Shown: positions 1-8,538, counted from the first letter of the stretch. The stretch: DNA of 64,000 bases from Amycolatopsis deserti (GCF_014653945.1 NZ_BNAU01000007.1:186001-250000); one strand, 5' to 3'. Notes: a model not told the origin generated them from the sequence alone. Program-made: numbers and translations.

Positions 1-9
1 TTCAGCCAT
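1..9 (-). CDS. etfA: Electron transfer flavoprotein alpha subunit, first three codons only
   Basis: Read on the minus strand, the first nine bases of the window give ATG GCT GAA (Met-Ala-Glu), with the gene continuing off the left edge. It lies 18 bp downstream of the etfB stop and in the same direction. An N-terminus beginning MAE and a position right after etfB fit EtfA (FixB), the FAD-binding partner of EtfB. The call rests on context and three codons, so it is provisional. Confidence 0.55.
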
Positions 10-27
10 TGCTCCGTTGCTCCTGCC

Positions 28-813
28 TCAGATGATCTTCTGGCCGACCAGGTACTCGGCGATCTTGCTGCCGCCGTCACCCTCGTCCTCGACGCGCTCA
101 CCCGCGGTGCGCGGGGGCTTCGGGGCCGCTTCGACCACAGTGGACAGCGCGCTGCCGAGTCCGACCGCACCCGCGTCGACGCCGAGGTCGGCGATCGTCA
201 GGGTCTCGACCGGCTTCTTCTTCGCGGCCATGATGCCCTTGAAGGACGGGTACCGCGGCTCGTTGATCTTCTCGGTGACGCTCACCAGCGCGGGCAGGTT
301 CGCCTCGAGGTGGGTCAGGCCGTCGTCGGTCTCCCGGTCGGCCTTGACGGTGCCGCCCTCGACGGTCAGCGACCGCACCTGGGTCAGCTGCGGCAGGCCG
401 AGCAGCTCGGCCAGCATCGCGGGCACGGCGCCGGCGCGGCCGTCGGAGGCCTCGTTGCCGGCGATGACCAGGTCGAAGCCCTCGACCTTGCCGACCGCGG
501 CGGCGAGCACCTTGGCGGTGGCCACGGCGTCGGAGCCGTGCAGGGCCTCGTCCGAGACGTGGATGGCCTTGTCCGCGCCCATCGACAGGGCCTTGCGGAT
601 GGCGTCGGTGGCGCGGTCCGGGCCTACCGAGATCACGGTGACCTCGCCCTCGCCGGCTTCCTTGATCTTCAGCGCTTCTTCGACCGCCTTCTCGTTGATC
701 TCGTCGAGAACGGCGTCGGCGGACTCGCGGTCGAGCGTGTGGTCACCGTCGGAGAGCTTGCGCTCCGAGTAGGTGTCCGGCACCTGCTTGACCAGGACAA
801 CAATGTTCGTCAT
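28..813 (-). CDS. etfB: Electron transfer flavoprotein beta subunit (FixA)
   Basis: 261-aa EtfB, the AMP-binding subunit of the soluble EtfAB heterodimer that carries electrons from acyl-CoA dehydrogenases to the respiratory chain. The N-terminus MTNIVVLVKQVPDT is typical. The ETF-beta signature (Asp-Arg-Glu-Thr-Asp-Asp-Gly followed by Leu-Pro-Ala-Leu) lies near residue 160. I chose ATG 813 rather than upstream in-frame starts because the family begins here and a GGGAGG/AAGGGG ribosome site precedes it. It is followed by etfA. M. tuberculosis has the same order (fixA Rv3029c, fixB Rv3028c) beside the MGLP genes. Confidence 0.95.
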   Translation of the reverse strand: MTNIVVLVKQVPDTYSERKLSDGDHTLDRESADAVLDEINEKAVEEALKIKEAGEGEVTVISVGPDRATDAIRKALSMGADKAIHVSDEALHGSDAVATAKVLAAAVGKVEGFDLVIAGNEASDGRAGAVPAMLAELLGLPQLTQVRSLTVEGGTVKADRETDDGLTHLEANLPALVSVTEKINEPRYPSFKGIMAAKKKPVETLTIADLGVDAGAVGLGSALSTVVEAAPKPPRTAGERVEDEGDGGSKIAEYLVGQKII

Positions 814-843
814 TGGTCCCCTTCGACCTCCCTGAACCAGCCT

Positions 844-855
844 TACTGGTCGGTA
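844..855. promoter_or_regulatory. Near-palindrome upstream of etfB, possible TetR-type operator
   Basis: TACTGGTCGGTA is an imperfect 12-bp dyad 31 bp upstream of the etfB start and on its promoter side. TetR-family regulators of fatty-acid and acyl-CoA genes often use sites of this general form. The assignment is inference from position and symmetry only; two of the six base pairs do not match. Confidence 0.3.
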
Positions 856-1026
856 GCGTAGGGAGATTCGGCCGCCAACGCGCCCCGAGGTGACGGCATT
901 CACCCGGAATCCCGATTTATCGGGACGATCGTTCAGCTTTATCTCCGATAGGCCCAGGCTACTCCGAGTGGAGGCTTGCGCGGACGGGTTACCCCCGATG
1001 GTGCTTTCGGTCTAACCTCACTTCCC

Positions 1027-1869
1027 GTGCCCAACCACGTCGCCGTCGTCACCGATTCGACCGCGTCCCTGCCCGAGCAGCTGCGGAGGCAGTGGGACGT
1101 CACCGTGATCCAGCTGCAGCTGCAGGTCGGGGACCAGGTCGACGAGGAGAACCGGTTCGACCGCGGCGAGCTCACCGAGGCGCTGCGGTCCGGGCAACGG
1201 GTCAGCACCAACCCGCCCGATCCGGGCGCCTTCTTCTGGGCCTACCAGGACGCTGCCGCCGCCGGGGCGAGCGCGATCGTCAGCCTGCACATCTCGCAGC
1301 GCATGTCAGCCACATTGCTGGCCGCACGCGAAGCCGCGCAACAGGTCCAGATCCCGGTGTACCCGGTGGACAGCGGCACGACCGGCATGAGCCTCGGCTT
1401 CGCCGTGCTGTCCGCGGCCCGGGCCGCCGCGGCGGGCGCACGGGTCGAGCGGGTGATCGAGGCGGCGGAGCGCAGGTTCTCCACCAGCAGCGAACTGCTC
1501 TACGTGGACACGCTGGAGTACCTGCGCCGCGGCGGGCGGATCGGCGGCGCGGCCGCGCTGCTCGGCACCGCGCTGTCGATCAAGCCGCTGCTCACCGTGC
1601 GTGACGGCGAAGTGGCCCCGCTCGCGCGCGCCGCCGGCAACCGGCGCGCGCTGGCCAAGCTCGTCGACCTGGCCGTCGAGCGGGCCGGCGGCCGGCCCAC
1701 CGACCTGGCGATCTCCTGCTTCCGCCCCACCGAGCGCGAGCTGATGCTGGTGCAGCAGCTGCGCGACCGGATCCCGGACGTCCGGGAGCTGAGCATCGTC
1801 GAGGCGAGCACGGTGATCGGCGCGCACGTCGGCCCGGGTGCGCTCAGCGTCACGGTCTCCCCGGCGTAG
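1027..1869 (+). CDS. DegV family fatty-acid-binding protein
   Basis: 280-aa DegV-fold protein. The family binds a long-chain fatty acid in a two-domain cleft, and in some bacteria presents it to fatty acid kinase FakA. The start of the fold (VTDSTASLP, residues 8-16) is diagnostic. A second conserved Ser-rich loop (ISQRMSAT) and the DSGTTGMSLG motif follow. GTG 1027 is preferred because the family begins there; a -10-like TAACCT (1013-1018) ends 8 nt before it, suggesting a leaderless mRNA. It is divergent from etfBA. No fakA lies in the window, so the partner is unknown. Confidence 0.9.
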   Translation: MPNHVAVVTDSTASLPEQLRRQWDVTVIQLQLQVGDQVDEENRFDRGELTEALRSGQRVSTNPPDPGAFFWAYQDAAAAGASAIVSLHISQRMSATLLAAREAAQQVQIPVYPVDSGTTGMSLGFAVLSAARAAAAGARVERVIEAAERRFSTSSELLYVDTLEYLRRGGRIGGAAALLGTALSIKPLLTVRDGEVAPLARAAGNRRALAKLVDLAVERAGGRPTDLAISCFRPTERELMLVQQLRDRIPDVRELSIVEASTVIGAHVGPGALSVTVSPA

Positions 1870-1940
1870 GCGAGGAACCACCGGGGTACCCCGTCCGTTG
1901 TCCGGGTGACGAAACCGGCATACCGCCCTGGAGGACGGAC

Positions 1941-2111
1941 ATGGCTTCGCTGTTCAACAAGATCGCCCGCTTCGCGAACTCCCCGCAGGGCAAGCGCGCC
2001 ATCCGGCAGGCCCAGCAGTTCGCCAACGACCCCCGCCGCCGCGCCCAGGCCAAGTCCGCCATCGCCAAGCTCAAAGCACGCGTGAGCGGGCACGGTCGCC
2101 GGCCGTACTGA
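1941..2111 (+). CDS. Small basic protein of 56 aa
   Basis: A short gene, 57 codons with stop, starting ATG 1941 eight bases after the ribosome-site-like GGAGG in 1931-1940. The product is very basic and looks alpha-helical, with repeated Ala/Arg/Gln/Lys heptad-like spacing (residues 17-47) and the C-terminus GHGRRPY. No signal peptide or membrane segment is visible. I recall similar short basic proteins in actinomycetes but cannot name a family. A perfect 12-bp palindrome CGGGGTACCCCG (1882-1893), just after degV, could act in termination. Its last 41 bp overlap the convergent gene on the other strand. Confidence 0.6.
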   Translation: MASLFNKIARFANSPQGKRAIRQAQQFANDPRRRAQAKSAIAKLKARVSGHGRRPY

Positions 2112-2499
2112 TCTTTTCCGGCAGCACCACGACCGCCAGCGCCAGCAGGGCCAACCCGGGCAACGCGACCGCGTTGAGCACCTGGTCCAGCGGCGGGAAC
2201 ACGTGCAGGTGCGCCAGGTGGTAGATCGCGTGCGGCACCGAGAAGACCAGCCACGCGACGCCGGCCAGGCGCGCGGCGGTCGTGGTCCGCACGACGATCG
2301 CCCCGACCGTCACCGCGCCGAGCGCGAGGAACATCGAACCGACATCGCGGACGAGATGTTCGTTGTAGGGGCCGTCCAGCGAGACCCAGCTCGGCCGGAT
2401 CACCGGGAAGTCGCCGTAGAAGCTCTCCGGCAGGACCGCCGCCCAGAAGCCGACCACGAGGCCGGTGAGGGCGAGCAGCGTCAGTATCGCGAGTCGCAT
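2071..2499 (-). CDS. Four-helix integral membrane protein, unknown function
   Basis: 142-aa hydrophobic protein starting ATG 2499. Four predicted membrane segments lie at about residues 3-22, 58-77, 84-101 and 109-130. Conserved-looking polar features between them are a GPYNEHLVRDVG stretch (around residues 47-58) and HAIYHLAHLH (around 94-103), the second a His cluster that could bind metal or heme. I do not recognise a characterised family. It converges on, and overlaps by 41 bp, the 56-aa gene. Function not assigned. Confidence 0.65.
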   Translation of the reverse strand: MRLAILTLLALTGLVVGFWAAVLPESFYGDFPVIRPSWVSLDGPYNEHLVRDVGSMFLALGAVTVGAIVVRTTTAARLAGVAWLVFSVPHAIYHLAHLHVFPPLDQVLNAVALPGLALLALAVVVLPEKISTAGDRARSRVL

Positions 2500-2642
2500 G
2501 CCATGAGGACTACGCAGCCGACAAGAACGTGACAGTCCCCGAGTAGTTGGATCGTTTCCACCGGAACCGCGACGGAGTACTTCGCTCACCCGATAGGGTT
2601 ACGCCTCAGCTCGCATTGCTGCTACTGAGGGGAGCCGTCACG

Positions 2643-3452
2643 GTGCACACGGCTACGAGCGTCCGGGATGACCAGCACGTCCAGCCCGACCTGCGCCGCT
2701 TCGCCGCCGGCCCCTTCGACAGCAGACCCCTGGCGACCGCGGCCGAGGGCGACCTCGACGTGCGCCTGTTCCGCACCGCGTACCTGCCGTCGTTCGTGGC
2801 CAGCGAGGCGCTGGAGGAAAATTCCCGACCGGTCGCCAAGGACCTGGCCTGGTTGCGGCTGACCACGCCCGGTGGCGTCCCGACCGCGCTCGGCGTGCTG
2901 ACGATCGGGCGGGACCCGAGCGCACACGTCCCCGGCGCCTACGTCCAGTTCGTCCGCTACCAGGGCCTCGACCCCGACGCCCCCGTGGCCGACCAGCAGG
3001 AGCTGCGCGGCAACCTGGTGGAGACGGCGGTGCGGCTGAGCGCTCTGCTCAGCGGGCACCTGCGGACGCGGCTGACCGACGGCGAGGGCTTCCGCGAGGA
3101 GCAGCTGCCCGACTACCCACTGGAGGCGCTGCGGGAGACGTGCATGAACGCGGTCATGCACCGCGACTACGAGACCTCGCACGCGCCGGTGCGCATCACC
3201 TGGTTCGACGACCGCATCGAGGTGACCAACCCGGGCGGCCCGTACGGCCAGGTCCGGCCGGACAACTTCGACCGCGTGCACGACTACCGCAACCCGAACC
3301 TGGCCCGCGCGATGAAGGCGCTGGGCTACGTCAACCGGTTCGGCCGCGGGATCTTCCGGATCCGCTCGGCGATGGCGAAGGCGGGCAATCTGGTGCCCGA
3401 GTTCCGCGTCGACTCCTCGTCGTGGTCGGTCGTGCTGCGGAAGTGGCCCTGA
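2643..3452 (+). CDS. ATP-binding protein with RecG-C-terminal-like HATPase domain
   Basis: 269 aa. The second half carries a GHKL-type ATPase fold of the HATPase_c_4 class. The N-box is near residues 160-175 (ALRETCMNAVMHRDY), the G1-like loop is DDRIEVTNPGGPYG (around 196-209), and the G2-like loop is YVNRFGRGI (around 226-234). The N-terminal half resembles the AlbA_2/Schlafen-like domain that usually precedes it. Such proteins are often annotated as putative DNA-binding or transcriptional regulators. GTG 2643 is chosen because GAGGGGAG lies about 10 bp upstream. Substrate and target are unknown; it stands alone between a membrane protein and the MGLP genes. Confidence 0.75.
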   Translation: MHTATSVRDDQHVQPDLRRFAAGPFDSRPLATAAEGDLDVRLFRTAYLPSFVASEALEENSRPVAKDLAWLRLTTPGGVPTALGVLTIGRDPSAHVPGAYVQFVRYQGLDPDAPVADQQELRGNLVETAVRLSALLSGHLRTRLTDGEGFREEQLPDYPLEALRETCMNAVMHRDYETSHAPVRITWFDDRIEVTNPGGPYGQVRPDNFDRVHDYRNPNLARAMKALGYVNRFGRGIFRIRSAMAKAGNLVPEFRVDSSSWSVVLRKWP

Positions 3453-3474
3453 ACCACCCAGTAGTGTCGCCGGG

Positions 3475-4242
3475 GTGAGTACGTCGCGCGCCGAAGCACT
3501 GCACCTGACCGGGGAACGCACGGTCCCGGGCATCGCCGAGGAGAACTACTGGTTCCGGCGGCACGAAGCGGCTTATCACGCGCTGCTGCCGTGGTGCGCG
3601 GACGCCGTGGTGCTGGAGGCCGGCTGCGGTGAGGGCTACGGCGCGGGGCTGATCGCCGCGACCGCGAAGTCGGTGCTAGCGCTCGACTACGACCAGCCGA
3701 CGACCGAGCACGTCGCCCGGAGTTATCCCCAGGTGTGGACGGCCAGGGGGAACCTGGTGCACCTGCCGCTGCGGGACGGCGTGGTCGACGTGGTGGCGAA
3801 CTTCCAGGTCATCGAGCACCTGTGGGACCAGGGCGCGTTCCTGGCGGAGTGCCGGCGCGTGCTGCGGCCGGGTGGGCGGCTGCTGGTGACCACGCCGAAC
3901 CGGCTCACGTTCACCCCGGACAGCGACAGGCCGTTGAACCCGTTCCACACCAGGGAACTCGCGGCGGACGAGCTGGATTCGCTGTTGCGGGAGGCGGGTT
4001 TCGAGGTGGAGGTGCTGCACGGCCTGCACCACGGGCCGGGGGTGCGGGCGCTGGACGCCCGGTACGGCGGGTCGATCATCGACGCGCAGCTGGAGGTCGT
4101 GATGGGACACCTGCCCGGGCAGGCGCCGTGGCCGCCGGAGCTGCTGGCCGACGTCGCGGCGATCCGCGCGGCGGACTTCGAGATCCACGGCGACCGCGTG
4201 GACGAGAGCCTGGACCTGGTCGCGGTGGCGGTGCGGCCGTGA
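3475..4242 (+). CDS. SAM-dependent methyltransferase of the MGLP locus (Rv3030-like)
   Basis: 255-aa class I methyltransferase. Motif I is VLEAGCGEGYG (residues 46-56), the acidic post-I residue lies in LALDYD, and the post-III segment is VLRPGGRLLVTTPN. In M. tuberculosis the orthologous position (Rv3030) is a putative sugar O-methyltransferase of the 6-O-methylglucosyl lipopolysaccharide pathway. The assignment here rests on that gene order plus the fold. GTG 3475 follows a TAGTGT -10 box (3462-3467) by 7 nt, so the transcript is probably leaderless. Its stop overlaps the GTG of the branching-enzyme gene (GTGA), indicating translational coupling. Confidence 0.85.
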   Translation: MSTSRAEALHLTGERTVPGIAEENYWFRRHEAAYHALLPWCADAVVLEAGCGEGYGAGLIAATAKSVLALDYDQPTTEHVARSYPQVWTARGNLVHLPLRDGVVDVVANFQVIEHLWDQGAFLAECRRVLRPGGRLLVTTPNRLTFTPDSDRPLNPFHTRELAADELDSLLREAGFEVEVLHGLHHGPGVRALDARYGGSIIDAQLEVVMGHLPGQAPWPPELLADVAAIRAADFEIHGDRVDESLDLVAVAVRP

Positions 4243-5720
4243 CCGGCGAGGGGACGTTCTGCCTGGTGCTGCACAGCCATCTGCCGTGGCTGCCGCACCA
4301 CGGGTCGTGGCCGGTCGGCGAGGAGTGGCTGTACCAGGCGTGGGCGCACTCGTACCTGCCGGTGGTGGACCTGCTGCGGCGGTTCGCGGCCGAGGGCAGG
4401 CGGGACGTGCTGACGCTCGGCGTGACGCCGGTGCTCGCGGCCCAGCTGGACGATCCGTACGCGCTGCGGGCGTTCCACGAGTGGCTCGGGCACTGGCAGT
4501 TGCGGACGGTGCAGGCCGGGACGCTGTGGCGGGACGACCCGTTGCTGCGGGAGCTGGCCGCGTCGGAGTACCGCACGGCGACGCGGTCGCTGGAGGACTT
4601 CGAAACCCGGTGGCGGCACGGGTTTTCGCCGGTGTTGCGGTCCCTTGTGGACTCGGATGTGATCGAGCTGCTCGGTGGTCCGTACGCGCACCCGTTCCAG
4701 CCGTTGCTCCAGCCGCGGGTCCGGTCGTTCATGTTGCGTGGCGGGCTGGCGGACACGGCGTTGCGGATCGGGCACCGGCCGGAGGGCATCTGGGCGCCGG
4801 AGTGCGGTTACGCGCCGGGCATGGAAGAGGGCTACGCGGCGGCCGGCGTGCGGCGGTTCCTGGTGGACGGTCCGTCGTTGCGCGGGGACACGGCGTTCGC
4901 GCGGCCGGTCGGTTCGTCGGACGTGCTGTGTTTCGGGCGGGATCTGGAGGTCACCTACCGGGTGTGGTCGCCGCGGGCGGGTTATCCGGGGCACGCGAAC
5001 TACCGGGATTTCCACACGTGGGCGCACGAGGTGGGCTTGAAGCCGTCGCGCGTGACGGGCAAGCAGGTGGAGCCGGCGGACAAGGCGCCGTACGACCCGG
5101 CGCTGGCGGCGGACACGCTGCGGACGCACGTGAAGGACTTCGTCGAGACGGTGGTCTCGCGGCTGCGCTCGTTGCGTTCTGTGCACGGCCGGGAAGCGAT
5201 GGTGGTGGCGGCTTACGACACCGAGTTGTTCGGCCACTGGTGGCACGAGGGCCCGGCGTGGCTGGAAGGCGTGTTGCGGGCGCTGCCGGAGGCGGGCGTG
5301 CGGGTGACGACGTTGCGGGGCGCGGTTTCGGCCGGTCTGGTCGGGGCGCCCGTGGAGTTGCCCGCGTCGTCGTGGGGTTCGGGCAAGGACTGGCGCGTCT
5401 GGGACGGCGAGCAGGTGGCGGACATGGTGGCGGACAACGCGGCGTTGCAGGAGCGCTTGCTGGCGCTCCCCCGTTCCGGCGCCCGCGACCGGGTGGCGGA
5501 CTGGGCGGTCGGCGAGGCGACGATGGCCCTCTCGAGCGACTGGGCGTTCATGGTGACGAAGGATTCGGCGGCCGACTACGCCCGCCGCCGCGCCGCGGTG
5601 CACACCTCGCGCTTCGACGAGCTGGCGGGGTGGATCGGCCGGGGCCCCCTCCCGGCGGAGGTGGAGAGCTGGGCGCGGCAGGACAACCCGTTCGGCCAGC
5701 TGGACGCGCGGCAACTCTGA
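4239..5720 (+). CDS. GH57 1,4-alpha-glucan branching enzyme (Rv3031-like)
   Basis: 493-aa GH57 enzyme that would introduce alpha-1,6 branches into an alpha-1,4-glucan, cytosolic. Family landmarks are visible: the N-terminal HSHLPWLPHHG (about residues 11-21), the nucleophile Glu188 in IWAPECGYAPGM, and the acid/base Asp327 in YDTELFGHWWHEG. The usual helical C-terminal domain ends in the KDSAADYARRR region. Start GTG 4239 overlaps the upstream stop by 4 bp. With the flanking methyltransferase and GT4 enzyme it reproduces Rv3030-Rv3032, so I infer a role in MGLP-type glucan made as a fatty-acyl-CoA carrier, though a general storage-glucan role cannot be excluded. Confidence 0.9.
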   Translation: MTGEGTFCLVLHSHLPWLPHHGSWPVGEEWLYQAWAHSYLPVVDLLRRFAAEGRRDVLTLGVTPVLAAQLDDPYALRAFHEWLGHWQLRTVQAGTLWRDDPLLRELAASEYRTATRSLEDFETRWRHGFSPVLRSLVDSDVIELLGGPYAHPFQPLLQPRVRSFMLRGGLADTALRIGHRPEGIWAPECGYAPGMEEGYAAAGVRRFLVDGPSLRGDTAFARPVGSSDVLCFGRDLEVTYRVWSPRAGYPGHANYRDFHTWAHEVGLKPSRVTGKQVEPADKAPYDPALAADTLRTHVKDFVETVVSRLRSLRSVHGREAMVVAAYDTELFGHWWHEGPAWLEGVLRALPEAGVRVTTLRGAVSAGLVGAPVELPASSWGSGKDWRVWDGEQVADMVADNAALQERLLALPRSGARDRVADWAVGEATMALSSDWAFMVTKDSAADYARRRAAVHTSRFDELAGWIGRGPLPAEVESWARQDNPFGQLDARQL

Positions 5721-5820
5721 CCCCGTGCAGCGCTTGGCCGCGGCACGGCCTCACGGCCCACGTCCGCTCGGCCGCCCACATCGTCCGGACAGCACTGCAA
5801 CCACCAACCGCACCGGCCAA

Positions 5821-6003
5821 GCACCCACCAACCCAGGCTCGGCACCCACCACCCCCTTTCGGCTGCACCATCGAGGGGCACCGGCCACGCACCCACCAAC
5901 CCAGGCTCGGCGCCCCCGCCCCGTTCGGCTGCACGATCGAGGGCCACCGGCCACGCACCCACCAGCCCACGCTCGGCGCCCACCACCCCCTTTCGCCTGC
6001 ACC
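5821..6003. repeat. Imperfect tandem repeat, 66-68 bp unit, about 2.7 copies, in a 675-bp gene-free gap
   Basis: Three units begin at 5821, 5889 and 5955, each opening GCACCCACCA and containing a TTCGGCTGCAC-like core. The whole interval 5721-6395, between the branching enzyme and the GT4 gene, is C-rich on this strand (CCACC/CACCC words) and shows no convincing coding sequence in any frame. The open frames there are a by-product of base composition. It separates two genes that are normally close neighbours. Confidence 0.8.
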
Positions 6004-6395
6004 AACCACTCCGCACAGCTCCGCTCCCGCCCACCGCCACGCTCGCCCGCCATCCAGACCCACCCACCACTCACCCCAGCCCAGCGGCCGCCCACCGTTC
6101 ACCCACACCATCCAGCTCCATCGGCCACAGCCACCCTCGCCGCCTGCCACCCCGCACCATCCGACCGCGCGCAGCCGCGCATCACCGCCCCGGCGTTACC
6201 GCCCACCATCCCCGCGATCCAGCTCGCCGCCAGGGCGCAGCTGCCTCCCGGCCCGGCTCGCCTCCACCGGGTTCGCCACAGCGCCCTTCCACCCACGCTC
6301 GCCACGCCGCCTGCCCTGTGATCGATATCACGCCCAAATAGGGCCGGGTCTTCGGGCGGTTCAGTTCTTAGTTGACCAGTGAGTAACCTCCTGTC

Positions 6396-7724
6396 ATGCG
6401 CGTGCTGATGCTGTCCTGGGAGTACCCGCCCGTCGTGGTCGGCGGGCTGGCCCGTCACGTGCACGCGCTGGCCCGGCATCTCGTCCAGGACGGGCACGAG
6501 GTCGTGGTCCTCTCGCGGCATCCGGCCGGCACCGACGCGCACACGCACCCCACGACGGATCTGGTGGTCGAGGGCGTGCGGATCATCCGCGTCGCCGAGG
6601 ATCCGATGCACGTGACGTTCGAGCGGGACCTCGTGGCGTGGACGCTGGCGATGGGCCACGGCATGGTGCGCGCCGGGCTCGAGCTGGCGCGGTCGTGGCA
6701 GCCGGACGTCGTGCACGCGCACGACTGGCTGGTGGCGCATCCGGCGATCAGCCTCGCGGGCGCGCTGCGGCGGCCCCTGGTCGGGACGATCCACGCGACC
6801 GAGGCCGGCCGGCACTCGGGGTGGCTGTCGCAGCCGTTGAACCAGCAGGTGCACTCCGTGGAGTGGTGGCTGGCGAACCGGTCGGACGCGCTGATCACGT
6901 GCTCGCAGGCGATGCGCGCCGAGGTCGCGAAGCTGTTCGAGGTGTCGGCGGAGGACATCACGGTCATCCACAACGGCATCGAGGAGCGCGGGTGGCAGGT
7001 CGCGGCGGACGAGGTCGCGCGGGCGCGGGAGAAGTACGCGCCGGGGGGTGAGCCGCTGCTGTTGTTCTTCGGGCGTCTGGAGTGGGAGAAGGGCGTCCAG
7101 GACCTGGTGTCGGCGTTGCCGAAGATCCGGCGCGCGCACCGCGGGACGCGGCTGGTGGTCGCCGGGCGGGGGCGGCACCTGGACGAGCTGGTCAAGCAGG
7201 TGCGGCGGATGCGGATGCAGCACGCGGTGGAGTTCGCCGGGCACCTGCGGGACCGCGAGTTGCGGGCGGTGCTGGCGGCGGCGGACGCGGTGGTGCTGCC
7301 GAGCCGGTACGAGCCGTTCGGGATCGTCGCATTGGAAGCGGCGGCCGCGCGGGCGCCTCTGGTGGCGTCGACGGCCGGCGGGCTGGGCGAGGTCGTGGTC
7401 GACGGAGTCACCGGGTTGTCGTTCGCGCCCGGGGATGTGGCCGCGCTGACGGCGGCGGTGAACTCGGTGCTGCGGGACCGGGAGGCCGCGGAGAGCCGCG
7501 CGCGGACGGCGCAGGCCCGTCTCGCCGACGACTTCGACTGGGCCCACATCGCGGCGACGACCGCGGAGGTCTACCGCAAGGCGCGGATCCGCGACCACGG
7601 CGAGCTGGGACGCCCCAAGATCCCGACGGGCAACGTGCTGAACCCGGAGCCGCCGACGGTCGCCGCGAAGCCCGTCGGTCGGAAGAGCGGAACTGCTGCC
7701 GGCACGAGGAAGTCCGCTCGCTGA
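6396..7724 (+). CDS. GT4 alpha-1,4-glucosyltransferase (Rv3032-like)
   Basis: 442-aa GT-B fold, family 4 glycosyltransferase. N-terminal acceptor loop is WEYPPVVVGGLARH (residues 8-21), the inter-domain segment is VIHNGI, and the donor site has the E-x7-E pair Glu306/Glu314 in EPFGIVALE. Mycobacterial Rv3032 elongates alpha-1,4-glucan for MGLP and glycogen-like polymers from a sugar-nucleotide donor. The last 40 residues are Lys/Arg/Pro/Ala-rich and probably disordered. A TAACCT box (6384-6389) ends 6 nt before ATG 6396 and no Shine-Dalgarno is evident. Pathway role is inferred from synteny. Confidence 0.88.
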   Translation: MRVLMLSWEYPPVVVGGLARHVHALARHLVQDGHEVVVLSRHPAGTDAHTHPTTDLVVEGVRIIRVAEDPMHVTFERDLVAWTLAMGHGMVRAGLELARSWQPDVVHAHDWLVAHPAISLAGALRRPLVGTIHATEAGRHSGWLSQPLNQQVHSVEWWLANRSDALITCSQAMRAEVAKLFEVSAEDITVIHNGIEERGWQVAADEVARAREKYAPGGEPLLLFFGRLEWEKGVQDLVSALPKIRRAHRGTRLVVAGRGRHLDELVKQVRRMRMQHAVEFAGHLRDRELRAVLAAADAVVLPSRYEPFGIVALEAAAARAPLVASTAGGLGEVVVDGVTGLSFAPGDVAALTAAVNSVLRDREAAESRARTAQARLADDFDWAHIAATTAEVYRKARIRDHGELGRPKIPTGNVLNPEPPTVAAKPVGRKSGTAAGTRKSAR

Positions 7725-7788
7725 ACGGTTGGCCGGGGTTCGGCAGCGGAGTGCGGAATCAGCGCGCACGTTCGCCGCGCTGGGCGGA

Positions 7789-8165
7789 CGACCGGCCCGT
7801 TTCAACGCAACGCAGTTCGAAGACGGCCCACGGCGCGTTCGGCAGCTCCTCCCCACGTCTCGCTGAAGCCGCTCGTCACCACCCATCGCCGCGAGGCGGT
7901 GTTGTGGCAGACGCCTGGCCCCGTCAGCGGAGTGCACGCTCGTAAACCAAACACGTTGACCCGTTCGGCAACTCCGCCCCCGTCTCGGCGAAACGCCCGC
8001 CCCACCAATCACCGCGAGGCGATGTATTCGGGCCCGGCGCCTGGCCCCGTCAGGGCAACGCGCGCTCGTAAACCACCCACGGCCCGTCCGGCAACTCCTC
8101 CCCGGTCTCGATGAAACCGCTCGTCACCACCAATCGCCGCGAGGCGGTGTTGTGCGGGCGGATCA
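7789..8165. repeat. Three copies of the GNAT gene 3' end, about 126 bp period
   Basis: The last ~125 bp of the acetyltransferase gene (from 8039 upward) is preceded by two decayed copies starting at about 7789 and 7913; the copy junction GCCTGGCCCCGTCAG recurs at 7913 and 8039. Read on the minus strand, the copies still spell fragments such as HNTASRR and VVTSGF, shared with the gene's own C-terminus. These partial copies explain the 325-bp gap after the GT4 gene. I see no start or intact frame in them. Confidence 0.85.
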
Positions 8166-8538
8166 CCGCTCGTACGGAGTGGACGCCCGGCTCGCCGACG
8201 GCTCGCGCGACGAGGGCGTTTAGCGCGGCACGCGCGTAGCCCCGGCGGCGCCAGGCCGGCTCGATCTCGTAGGTCACCTCGACCGCGCTCCGCTCGTCCG
8301 GCGGACCGTGGTAGCCGGCGCGGCCGACCACGCCGTCCGGCCCGGCGATCGCGCCCGCGAGCCAGTCGGCGACACCCGGATCGGCGCGGACGCGGGCGCT
8401 CGCCCGTCCCCAGCCGGGCAACCAGCGCGGGTTGACGAAGTACGGCGTCAGCTCCACCGGCGCGACGCGGTTCGCCGCGGCGAGATCGCCGTCGGCGAGG
8501 GCGTGGTAGGTGTCCGCGGGCAACGGGATGAGGCGCAC
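8050..8538 (-). CDS. GNAT family N-acetyltransferase
   Basis: 162-aa GNAT-fold acetyltransferase. The acetyl-CoA pyrophosphate loop is visible as AWRRRGYARAAL (about residues 98-109), followed by the helix-strand motif HNTASRRLVVTSGF near the C-terminus, as in RimJ/RimL-like enzymes. GTG 8538 is chosen by homology of the N-terminus (VRLIPLPADTYHALADGDL); the ribosome site is poor, so the start is uncertain. Acceptor substrate unknown. Its 3' end lies in the three-copy repeat described at 7789-8165. Confidence 0.8.
   Translation of the reverse strand: MRLIPLPADTYHALADGDLAAANRVAPVELTPYFVNPRWLPGWGRASARVRADPGVADWLAGAIAGPDGVVGRAGYHGPPDERSAVEVTYEIEPAWRRRGYARAALNALVARAVGEPGVHSVRAVIRPHNTASRRLVVTSGFIETGEELPDGPWVVYERALP

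Noticed and set aside
3723..5714. A 663-codon minus-strand frame opposite the MGLP methyltransferase and GH57 genes
   Set aside because: Shadow of high-G+C coding sequence; the product is Arg/Pro/His-rich and has no recognisable family.
5548..6150. A 200-codon minus-strand frame with Trp/Gly/Val-rich repeats after the GH57 gene
   Set aside because: It arises from the 66-68-bp repeats, has no ribosome site and runs into the GH57 coding sequence.
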